A DNA stretch of 64,000 bases, taken from Spodoptera frugiperda. Its lineage: Eukaryota; Arthropoda; Insecta; Lepidoptera; Noctuidae. This document shows positions 54,508-64,000 of the stretch, piece after piece; positions within the stretch are counted from its first letter, which is position 1, and each line of letters opens with the position of its first letter. Under the pieces are notes generated by a model. The model was not told where the DNA came from, made no database searches, and saw nothing but the letters and a program-made list of their open reading frames with translations. The stretch spans positions 6,510,001 to 6,574,000 of the forward strand of contig NC_064220.1 of assembly GCF_023101765.2 (NCBI RefSeq). Reading direction: 5' to 3'. The position numbers and the translations under genes were made by a program.

Positions 54508-55343
54508 TCCCTACTAATATTATAAATGCGAAAGTAACTCTGTCCGTCTGTAAATACACTTTCACGCCAATTGGTACTGAGATAGAATAGCCCTTACTTG
54601 ATACTTTTTATTGCAAAAAAATAGCGGAGAATGGGTAAAAATAAGGGATAAATGGTCATATGGAAATTCGTCATTTTAAAAGCTGTAACAGTAAAACTTT
54701 GTATTTAAATACTTAATGAGGAACGAAAGAACATGGTCTACTTTTTATTGCAAAAAAATAGGGGAGAATAGGTAAACATAGGGGATAAATGGTCATATGG
54801 AAATTCGTCATTTTTAAAGCTGTAACAGTGAATTTTTGTATTTGGACCCTTAATTAGGAGTGAAAGAACATAGGCTACTTTTTAATAAAAAGGGTAGAAG
54901 GCGGTGAATGTTTGATAGAGGAGATTAATGTTTGCTTGAAAATTCGTCATTTTCGTTAATACGTTGCCTGTGGCTTCACTCGCGTTCGATTCTTATTTAA
55001 ATACAAATATACTTATTTAAATCGCCAATATCCCTACTACCACTGTTTGTGTTGAGGTTACGCTTGCACGAATGTTTTTTTTTTTGGAATATAACAACGA
55101 AACAATGTATTTTTTTATTGATAGGCAATATATAGGAAATTAAAGGATAATAATATAGATAACCTTGGCTACTTTTCATCATGATTATAAAATGATGAAT
55201 CGGCGGTCGTGGTTTCTTTGGAATACATATCTTTAAAAATGCTAATAGTAACATATTCTCAAGTAATTCACATTTTAGATGACATACGGCAGCATTTTGA
55301 CCACTAACACCACTACGCGGACGAAGTCGCGGGCAAAAGCTAG
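54508..55343 (+). mobile_element. nested Lep1-like Helitron segment
   Basis: Starts TCCCTACTAATATTATAAAT and ends GTCGCGGGCAAAAGCTAG, the two ends of another non-autonomous Helitron type. It sits at the same point in all units, so it inserted before they multiplied. It holds repeat units of about 138 bp from 54603, each opening CTTTTTATTGCAAAAA or CTTTTTAATAAAAAG, plus ATGGTCATATGGAAATTCG. Confidence 0.75.
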
Positions 55344-55940
55344 ATTCGATAAATTTTCATTTGTACATGTCAAATATTTGTTGTTTCTAAATTCAAATTC
55401 TGTAAATAATGATTGACATTTATGCATAAACTATGAAAAGGGTGAATAAGCAATTGTCTGTATTTTTTTAATCTATTGAAAATGTTGAAAAGTGCATTAA
55501 GCATTAATAGAAATTCCTCAAATATTAATTATGCGTGCGTTCAGAAATAGTGACAAATTATCAACAGTTACGCGTGTGTTCAGAAATTTATTTTGTGTAA
55601 ATTAAAATTTCTATTCACGTTTTCTAACAAACGATGCTCTTTTAATATAGTCTATTGGTGTGAATGACATTGACATTCGTATTGCGCGTTTTTTAAAATA
55701 TGCAAAATTAAATGTATATTTTTCAATATTTCTGAGAGATTATCTTAATATTTCTTCGAGTTTTAAAGACTAAGAAGATTTTTATTTGCTAATAAGTGTT
55801 TGTTAATCAAGGTAAATTCACATCTTCATATAGATTTTTAGTAACTTTTGGTGACTACACAATACTACAATTTGGTATACACGATTATGCAGAAAATGTA
55901 TGAGAGCTTTTTATTTTCAGTTGGAATTTCGTTTTTAACA

Positions 55941-57030
55941 ATGCTACCAACCAGACGTACAAGCTTAGGCCGCAGAACTCGAAATACGGCAAGTCAAAGA
56001 AATATAAGAGCAAATCAAACTGATGAGCATAGCGAAGCGCGAAATGAACTTGAACTGAATCGATATCAAGATAGAAATGTTGTGTTTAACCCACAAAGCT
56101 GCATTCAGTTATAATGTGGCAATTGATTACAGTTCAGAGCAAATTGTTGCTATTGGACCAATGAACATTGTGTGTCCACATTGGGATTGAAATGGGCCTC
56201 TGGATTGTGTTGCGCCAGCGGCCAAGTCAAATTGACGCCATTGGTACCGCCACCAGAGCCACTACATTCATTGGTTTATTTTTTGACTCATATCCAGCAG
56301 TACAATAATTGCTTTCAAATGACATCATTTGGAGCAACAAAAGTTATACGAGACAATTTTTTGCCTACTTTTAGCAAGTAAGTATAATGGCAAACGTTTT
56401 TTTTTTAGTTTTAAAACCATGTAGCTGGTGCAAAATATGTCGAGTCAGTGATGTGTTTATTTTGTAAACAATAAATCAAATACATAATAATAGTCTATAA
56501 TCCGAAGACTTAATCAGCAACATTTATAACATGTTGTATTTTATAGTGGCATGAGCAAGATGTTCTTGGTAAAGCCTACTACCTAGAGCTGCCGTGGAAG
56601 GCTGTTTAATGTCGAGGTTAAAAGTAGTTTTAATTTGAAATGATGTAAAGTATTGTGGCAGTATTTTGCGAGACACATGGTGGTACAATTTGCTATACAA
56701 TTGCCTGTATACATATTTATATTCTTGCAGATTCAGGGATTCAAATATATCATCAAACAGGTTCCTTATTGCCAGTGCCTGTTGAAGACTATACATTTTT
56801 GCAAATATATTTTATGGACAATTCATCAAGAGAAGTCGATCAGTGTTGCGCACACAACAACTCAGTAAAGAGATCCATTGTGATGAACAACTTCAAACAT
56901 TTTTCCTTCAACACAATGAATTAGTTGCATTAGACCGATGCATTAGACATTCACAAATGCATTAGACCGCATGCCATCAGATAATCACAAAATTGTCATC
57001 AGAGCCGATAAGGCGCCTGCAGGACAGTGA
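55941..57030 (+). pseudogene. Helitron Rep/helicase N-terminal remnant (unit A)
   Basis: Coding pieces in order: MLPTRRTSLGRRTRNTASQR with NRYQDRNVVFNP; then, shifted, AFSYNVAIDYSSEQIVAIG and MNIVCPHWD; then SGLCCASGQVKLTPLVPPPE and NNCFQMTSFGATKVIRDN; then, after 353 bases bounded by GTAAGT and TTGCAG (56378-56730), GIQIYHQTGSLLPVP and FLQIYFMDNS; finally RMPSDNHKIVIRADKAPAGQ and a stop. These are the upstream region and Helitron-like N-terminal domain of Helitron polyproteins. The Rep nuclease and helicase domains are absent. At least two frameshifts and a deletion after CPHWD (relative to unit B) rule out a product. Confidence 0.8.
56378..56730 (+). other. possible intron within the Helitron remnant
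   Basis: Family members read straight from ...TF-K to IQG-QIYHQ; here the two parts are separated by 353 bases starting GTAAGT and ending TATTCTTGCAG. The same interval occurs in units B and A'. A minus-strand open frame of 90 codons over it is conserved only because the units are near-identical. Confidence 0.45.
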
Positions 57031-57062
57031 AATGATTGAATCCTATGAAATAAATACTATCA

Positions 57063-60055
57063 TCTTATATATAAAAATGAATCGCTAAAAGTGTTGGTAA
57101 GCGCATAACTCGAGAACGCCTGGACCAATTTGGCCAATTCTTTTTTTGTTATATTCGTCGAAGTTCAAGGATGGTTTTTACGGCGAGAAAATATCAAATA
57201 ATTGACGGAAAAGCCCTAAAAACAGCCCTTTTCTTTATCCCATACAAACGTTTTCTAACTAATACGTAGAGTCAATTTGAGCTTTATTGCTATTGGATAA
57301 AGTTCATATTGGATAAATGCTATTGGATACTAAAAAACAAAATATGCTATTGGATAAGTGTGCGTTGGAGCACAGAATCTCTACTAATATTATGAATGCG
57401 AAAGTAACTCTGTCTGTCTGTAATTACGCTTTCACGCCTAAACCAGTGAACCGATTTTGATGAAATTTGGTACTGAGATAGAATAGACCTTACTTGATAC
57501 TTTTTATTGCAAAAAAATAGCGGAGAATAGGTAAACATAGGGGATAAATGGTCATATGGAAATTCGTCATTTTTAAAGCTGTAACAGTGAATTTTTGTAT
57601 TTGGACCCTTAATTAGGAGTGAAAGAACATAGGCTACTTTTTAATAAAAAGGGTAGAAGGCGTAGAATGCTTGATAGAGGAGATTAATGTTTGCTTGAAA
57701 ATTCGTCATTTTCGTTAATACGTTGCCTGTGGCTTCACTCGCGTTCGATTCTTATTTAAATACACATAATATACTTATTTAAATCGCCAATATCCCTACT
57801 ACAAAATGTTATGAATGCGAAAGTAATCCTGTTTGTGTTGAGGTTACGCTTGCACGAATGTTTTTTTTTTTGGAATATAACAACGAAACAATGTATTTTT
57901 TTATTGATAGGCAATATATAGGAAATTAAAGGATAATAATATAGATAACCTTGGCTACTTTTCATCATGATTATAAAATGATGAATCGGCGGTCGTGGTT
58001 TCTTTGGAATACATATCTTTAAAAATGCTAACAGTAACATATTCTCAAGTAATTCACATTTTAGATGACATACGGCAGCATTTTGACCACTAACACCACT
58101 ACGCAGACGAAGTCGCGGGTAAAAGCTAGATTCGATAAATTTTCATTTGTACATGTCAAATATTTGTTGTTTCTAAATTCAAATTCTGTAAATAATGATT
58201 GACATTTATGCATAAACTATGAAAAGGGTGAATAAACAATTGTCTGTATTTTTTTTAATCTATTGAAAATGTTGATAGTGCATTAAGCATTAATAATTCC
58301 TCAAATATTAATTATGCGTGCGTTCAGAAATAATGACAAATTATTATCAACACGCGTGTGTTCAGAAATTTATTTTGTGTAAATTACAGTTTCTATTCAC
58401 GTTTCGAACAAACGATGCTCTTTCAATATAGTCTATTGGTGTGAATGACATTGACATTCGTATTGCGCGTTTTTTAAAATATGCAAAATTAAATGTATAA
58501 TTTTCAATATTTCTGAGAGATTATCTTAATATTTCTTCGAATTTTAAAGACTAAGAAGATTTTTATTTGCTAATAAGTGTTTGTTAATCAAGGTAAGTTC
58601 ACATCTTCATTATTGATTTTTAGTAACTTTTGGTGACTACACAATACTACAATTTGGTATACAGAAAATGTATGAGAGCTTTTTATTTTCAGTTGGAATT
58701 TCGTTTTTAACAATGCTACCACCCAGACGTACAAGCTTAGGCCGCAGAACTCGAAATACGGCAAGTCAAAGAAATATAAGAGCAAATCAAACTGATGAGC
58801 ATCGCGAAGCGCGAAATGAACTTAAACTGAATCGATATCAAGATAGAAATGTTGTGTTTAATCCCCACAAAGCTGCATTCAGTTATAATGTGGCAATTGA
58901 TTACAGTTCAGAGCAAATTGTTGCTATTGGACTAATGAACATTGTGTGTCCACATTGGGATTGAAATTAAAAAATGAAACCTCTGGATTGTGTTGCGCCA
59001 GCGGCCAAGTCAAATTGACGCCATTGGTACCGCCACCAGAGCCACTACATTCATTGGTTCATTTTTTGACTCATATCCAGCAGTACAATAATTGCTTTCA
59101 AATGACATCATTTGGGGCAACAAAAGTTATACGAGACAATTTTTTGCCTACTTTTAGCAAGTAAGTATAATGGCAAACGTTTTTTTTTTTTAGTTTTAAA
59201 ACCATGTAGCTGGTGCAAAATATGTCGAGTCAGTGATGTGTTTATTTTGTAAACAATAAATCAAATACATAATAATAGTCTATAATCCGAAGACTTAATC
59301 AGCAACATTTATAACATGTTGTATTTTATAGTGGCATGAGCAAGATGTTCTTGGTAAAGCCTGCTACCTAAAGCTGCCGTGGAAGGCTGTTTAATGTCGA
59401 GGTTAAAAGTAGTTTTAATTTGAAATGATGTAAAGTATTGTGGCAGTATTTTGCGAGCCACATGGTGGTACAATTTGCTATACAATTGCCTGTATACATA
59501 TTTATATTCTTGCAGATTCAGGGATTCAAATATATCATCAAACAGGTTCCTTATTGCCAGTGCCTGTTGAAGACTATACATTTTTGCAAATATATTTTAT
59601 GGACAATTCAGCAAGAGAAGTCGATCAGCGTTGCGCACACAACAACTCAGTAAAGAGATCCATTGTGATAAACAAGTTCAAACATTTTTCCTTCAACACA
59701 ATGAATTAGTTGCATTAGACCGATGCATTAGACATTCACAAATGCATTAGACCGCATGCCATCAGATAATCACAAAATTGTCATCAGAGCCGATAAGGCG
59801 CCTGCAGGACAGTGAAATGATTGAATCCTATGAAATAAACACTATTATGAAAATATATTTTGTTTTTTTTTTTAAATTAGTAAAGTCCTTTTCAGGTATA
59901 GTGAGATCAGGAAATGATGGTTTTATTTTTATATGGAGGATATTTATAGATTCCAATTCAAATTGAATAGGGACTCATACATAACTCAGCTATACAAAAT
60001 AAAGTAGAGCATCATTGCTACGCGAAAGCGGTACGAAGTTCGCTGGGTCAGCTAG
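57063..60055 (+). mobile_element. Helitron array, unit B (complete ends)
   Basis: Starts TCTTATATATAAAAATGAAT after an A and ends GCTGGGTCAGCTAG before a T, so both Helitron borders are present. Its nested Lep1-like segment (57382-58128) has one fewer 138-bp repeat than in unit A. A 240-bp 3' part (59816-60055) not found in unit A carries the terminal hairpin GCGGTACGAAGTTCGC region. Non-autonomous: no Rep or helicase domain. Confidence 0.88.
58713..59815 (+). pseudogene. Helitron N-terminal remnant (unit B, best preserved)
   Basis: Here the frame is continuous from MLPPRRTSLGRRTRNTASQR through NVVFNPHKAAFSYNVAIDYS to VCPHWD, showing that the breaks in units A and A' are secondary. It then continues, shifted, as LKLKNETSGLCCASGQVK, with the same 353-base GT-AG type interval and the same RMPSDNHKIVIRADKAPAGQ end followed by TGA. 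Ends at the same internal deletion point as the other units, so that deletion came before amplification. Confidence 0.8.
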
Positions 60056-60314
60056 TTGTATATATAAAAACCTTTTTTTTTGAGGGGGGAAAATCATTCA
60101 ATTACTTCTCCCGCCTTGGATGAGGCGAGAGGGATTGTCAGACTCTTACTGACTAAAACCACCCTGTTCCCACTCCTGCTCTTCGAGCCGGAATCCCGGT
60201 AACCCACTATGTAGTCTGCAGCTCCGTGTTGTAATATCCAACCTTGAGGCCTGGCAGAGATCCCTCTAAGCGATAATGTCACCTATTGTACAACATAATA
60301 TGTATATGCCTAAA
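60056..60314 (-). mobile_element. spacer with an R1-type tail between Helitron units
   Basis: 60070-60236 is an R1-type tail (GAGGGGGGAAAATCATTCAA, TCTCCCGCCTTGGATGAGG, ACTGACTAAAACCACCCTG, GTAGTCTGCAGCTCCGTG). It is followed by GAGGCCTGGCAGAGATCCCT and CTAAGCGATAATGTCACC, which look like a piece of another retroelement tail, up to AAA directly before the next TCTTATATATA. Confidence 0.75.
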
Positions 60315-63164
60315 TCTTATATATAAAAATGAATCGCTAAAATCGTTGGTAAGCGCATAACTCGAGAACGCGTGGACCAATTTGGCCAATTCTTTTTTTG
60401 TAATATTCGTCGAAGTTCAAGGATGGTTTTTACGGCGAGAAAATATCAAATAATTGACGGAAAAGCCCTAAAAACAGCCCTTTTCTTTATCCCATACAAA
60501 CGTTTTCTAACTAATACGTAGAGTCAATTTGAGCTTTATTGCTATTGGATAAAGTTCATATTGCTATTGGATATTAAAAAACAAATGCTATTGGATAAGT
60601 GTGCGTTGGAGACTTGGAGCACAGAATCCCTACTAATATTATAAATGCGAAAGTAACTCTGTCCGTCTGTAAATACACTTTCACGCCAATTGGTACTGAG
60701 ATAGAATAGCCCTTACTTGATACTTTTTATTGCAAAAAAATAGCGGAGAATGGGTAAAAATAAGGGATAAATGGTCATATGGAAATTCGTCATTTTAAAA
60801 GCTGTAACAGTAAAACTTTGTATTTAAATACTTAATGAGGAACGAAAGAACATGGGCTACTTTTTATTGCAAAAATATAGGGGAGAGTGGGTAAAAATAG
60901 GGAATTAATGGTCATATGGAAATTCGTCATGTTTAAAACTGTAACAGTAAAATTTTGTATTTAGACACTTAATGAGGAGCGAATGAACATAGGCTACTTT
61001 TTAATAAAAAGGGTAGAAGGCGTAGAATGTTTGATAGAGGAGATTAACGTTTGCTTGAAAATTCGTCATTTTCGTTAATACGTTGCCTGTGGCTTCACTC
61101 CCGTTCGATTCTTATTTAAATACACATATACTTATTTATTGTTTGTGTTGAGGTTACGCTTGCACGAATGTTTTTTTTTTGGAATATAACAACGAAACAG
61201 AAACAAGGTATTTTTTTATTGATAGGCAATATATAGGAAATTAAAGGATAATAATATAGATAACCTTGGCTACTTTTCATCATGATTATAAAATGATGAA
61301 TCGGCGGTCGTGGTTTCTTTGGAATACATATCTTTAAAAATGCTAATAGTAACATATTCTCAAGTAATTCACATTTTAGATGACATACGGCAGCATTTTG
61401 ACCACTAACACCACTACGCGGACGAAGTCGCGGGCAAAAGCTAGATTCGATAAATTTTCATTTGTACATGTCAAATATTTGTTGTTTCTAAATTCAAATT
61501 CTGTAAATAATGATTGACATTTATGCATAAACTATGAAAAGGGTGAATAAACAATTGTCTGTATTTTTTTAATCTATTGAAAATGTTGAAAAGTGCATTA
61601 AGCATTAATAGAAATTCCTCAAATATTAATTATGCGTGCGTTCAGAAATAATGACAAATTATCAACAGTTACGCGTGTGTTCAGAAATTTATTTTGTGTA
61701 AATTAAAGTTTCTATTCACGTTTTCTAACAAACGATGCTCTTTTAATATAGTCTATTGGTGTGAATGACATTGACATTCGTATTGCGCGTTTTTTAAAAT
61801 ATGCAAAATTAAATGTATATTTTTCAATATTTCTGAGAGATTATCTTAATATTTCTTCGAGTTTTAAAGACTAAGAAGATTTTTATTTGCTAATAAGTGT
61901 TTGTTAATCAAGGTAAATTCACATCTTCATATAGATTTTTAGTAACTTTTGGTGACTACACAATACTACAATTTGGTATACACGATTATGCAGAAAATGT
62001 ATGAGAGCTTTTTATTTTCAGTTGGAATTTCGTTTTTAACAATGCTACCAACCAGACGTACAAGCTTAGGCCGCAGAACTCGAAATACGGCAAGTCAAAG
62101 AAATATAAGAGCAAATCAAACTGATGAGCATAGCGAAGCGCGAAATGAACTTGAACTGAATCGATATCAAGATAGAAATGTTGTGTTTAACCCACAAAGC
62201 TGCATTCAGTTATAATGTGGCAATTGATTACAGTTCAGAGCAAATTGTTGCTATTGGACCAATGAACATTGTGTGTCCACATTGGGATTGAAATGGGCCT
62301 CTGGATTGTGTTGCGCCAGCGGCCAAGTCAAATTGACGCCATTGGTACCGCCACCAGAGCCACTACATTCATTGGTTTATTTTTTGACTCATATCCAGCA
62401 GTACAATAATTGCTTTCAAATGACATCATTTGGAGCAACAAAAGTTATACGAGACAATTTTTTGCCTACTTTTAGCAAGTAAGTATAATGGGAAACGTTT
62501 TTTTTTTTAGTTTTAAAACCATGTAGCTGGTGCAAAATATGTCGAGTCAGTGATGTGTTTATTTTGTAAACAATAAATCAAATACATAATAATAGTCTAT
62601 AATCCGAAGACTTAATCAGCAACATTTATAACATGTTGTATTTTATAGTGGCATGAGCAAGATGTTCTTGGTAAAGCCTACTACCTAAAGCTGCCGTGGA
62701 AGGCTGTTTAATGTCGAGGTTAAAAGTAGTTTTAATTTGAAATGATGTAAAGTATTGTGGCAGTATTTTGCGACACACATGGTGGTACAATTTGCTATAC
62801 AATTGCCTGTATACATATTTATATTCTTGCAGATTCAGGGATTCAAATATATCATCAAACAGGTTCCTTATTGCCAGTGCCTGTTGAAGACTATACATTT
62901 TTGCAAATATATTTTATGGACAATTCATCAAGAGAAGTCGATCAGTGTTGCGCACACAACAACTCAGTAAAGAGATCCATTGTGATGAACAACTTCAAAC
63001 ATTTTTCCTTCAACACAATGAATTAGTTGCATTAGACCGATGCATTAGACATTCACAAATGCATTAGACCGCATGCCATCAGATAATCACAAAATTGTCA
63101 TCAGAGCCGATAAGGCGCCTGCAGGACAGTGAAATGATTGAATCCTATGAAATAAATACTATCA
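60315..63164 (+). mobile_element. Helitron array, unit A' (duplicate of unit A)
   Basis: Same start, same nested segment and same cut-off at ACTATCA as unit A, 6119 bp further on. It differs from A in the second 138-bp repeat (GGGAATTAATGGTCATATG here) and by a deletion around 61137 (TATACTTATTTATTGTTTGTG). Confidence 0.88.
62042..63132 (+). pseudogene. Helitron N-terminal remnant (unit A')
   Basis: Same pieces and the same frameshift after NVVFNP and deletion after CPHWD as in unit A, confirming A and A' as a direct pair. Visible blocks: RTSLGRRTRNTASQRNIRAN, SGLCCASGQVKLTPLVPPPE, QIYHQTGSLLPVP and the RADKAPAGQ end with a stop at 63130-63132. Confidence 0.8.
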
Positions 63165-64000
63165 TCTTATATATAAAAATGAATCGCTAAAAGTGTTGGT
63201 AAGCGCATAACTCAAGAACGCCTGGACCAATTTGGCTATTCGTTGAAGTTCAAGGATGGTTTTTACGGCGAGAAAATATCAAATAATTGACGGAAAAGCC
63301 CTAAAAACAGCCCTTTTCTTTATCCCATACAAACGTTTTCTAACTAATACGTAGAGTCAATTTGAGCTTTATTGCTATTGGATAAAGTTCATATTGGATA
63401 AATGCTATTGGATACTAAAAAACAAAATATGCTATTGGATAAGTGTGCGTTGGAGCACAGAATCTCTACTAATATTATGAATGCGAAAGTAACTCTGTCT
63501 GTCTGTAATTACGCTTTCACGCCTAAACCAGTGAACCGATTTTGATGAAATTTGGTTCTGAGATAGAATAGACCTTACTTGATACTTTTTATTGCAAAAA
63601 AATAGCGGAGAATAGGTAAACATAGGGGATAAATGGTCATATGGAAATTCGTCATTTTTAAAGCTGTAACAGTGAATTTTTGTATTTGGACCCTTAATTA
63701 GGAGTGAAAGAACATAGGCTACTTTTTAATAAAAAGGGTAGAAGGCGTAGAATGCTTGATAGAGGAGATTAATGTTTGCTTGAAAATTCGTCATTTTCGT
63801 TAATACGTTGCCTGTGGCTTCACTCGCGTTCGATTCTTATTTAAATACACATAATATACTTATTTAAATCGCCAATATCCCTACTACAAAATGTTATGAA
63901 TGCGAAAGTAATCCTGTTTGTGTTGAGGTTACGCTTGCACGAATGTTTTTTTTTTTTGGAATATAACAACGAAACAATGTATTTTTTTATTGATAGGCAA
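63165..64000 (+). mobile_element. Helitron array, unit B' (cut by the window edge)
   Basis: Matches unit B from its first base, including the reduced number of 138-bp repeats and the CTACAAAATGTTATGAATGCG phrase that unit A lacks. It carries a private deletion near 63236 (TTTGGCTATTCGTTGAAG). It continues beyond the window. Confidence 0.88.

Larger units (their letters stand above)
54196..57062 (+). mobile_element. Helitron array, unit A (internally deleted, 3' end missing)
   Basis: Starts TCTTATATATAAAAATGAAT, the 5' end typical of moth Helitrons. It contains a nested Lep1-like segment (54508-55343), a broken gene remnant (55941-57030), and stops at ACTATCA directly before the TCTTATATATA of the next unit. 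The rest of its 3' end, present in unit B, is absent. Nearly identical to unit A' at 60315, apart from the 54.74-54.87 kb and 55.0 kb parts. Confidence 0.88.

Noticed and set aside
56524..62898. Conserved 90-residue minus-strand frame present in three Helitron units
   Set aside because: The conservation only reflects near-identical units; the plus strand carries the known Helitron motifs across the same bases.

Overview
The window looks like gene-poor insect DNA, most likely from a moth (Lepidoptera, probably a noctuoid). It is AT-rich and has no long host open reading frame. It is packed with repeat types familiar from moths: Helitrons with the TCTTATATATA and TCC(C)TACTAATATTATAAATGCG starts and CTAG ends, tRNA-derived SINEs, R1-clade non-LTR tails, and many small foldback/MITE elements. 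Species placement is an inference from repeat families, not a database match.

The best-preserved gene is in the left part. From 2351 to 6779 lies a complete Mutator-like (MULE) DNA transposon, 4429 bp long. It is flanked by a perfect 9-bp target-site duplication (CAAAGACTT) and bounded by 234-bp terminal inverted repeats that I read as differing at one base. It carries an apparently intact two-exon transposase (join 3320-3514, 3795-4991; 463 aa) with a FLYWCH-type zinc finger and DDE residues. Just left of it, a 5'-truncated R1-clade non-LTR retrotransposon (657-1419, minus strand) sits inside a tRNA-derived SINE with a 12-bp duplication. That copy identifies the source of about a dozen shorter GACTCTTACTGACTAAAA tails found across the window.

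From about 7 kb to 54 kb the sequence is non-coding and mosaic. It holds SINEs of three kinds, Lep1-like Helitron remnants, a decayed CR1/Jockey-like reverse transcriptase end (about 41.25-42.04 kb), a 733-bp GGTCGAG-rich inverted-repeat element with a 6-bp duplication (27372-28104), foldbacks at 18.4 and 26.4 kb, and a very long inverted repeat of about 1.82 kb with arms near 675 bp (45.94-47.77 kb). Stretches between these show no recognisable gene. Two short splice-bounded segments (19685-19730 and 53802-53850) could be non-coding exons of a transcript that extends outside the window.

The right end (54196 to the window edge) is a head-to-tail array of internally deleted Helitrons. Unit A, unit B and an R1-tail spacer are repeated as a 6.1-kb higher-order duplication (A at 54196, B at 57063, A' at 60315, B' at 63165). 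Each unit keeps a broken gene for the N-terminal part of a Helitron Rep/helicase protein and carries a nested second Helitron-type segment.

No rRNA, functional tRNA, CRISPR or operon-like structure was seen. The parts do not work together as a pathway: this is a transposon graveyard with one possibly live MULE and one recently rearranged Helitron array.
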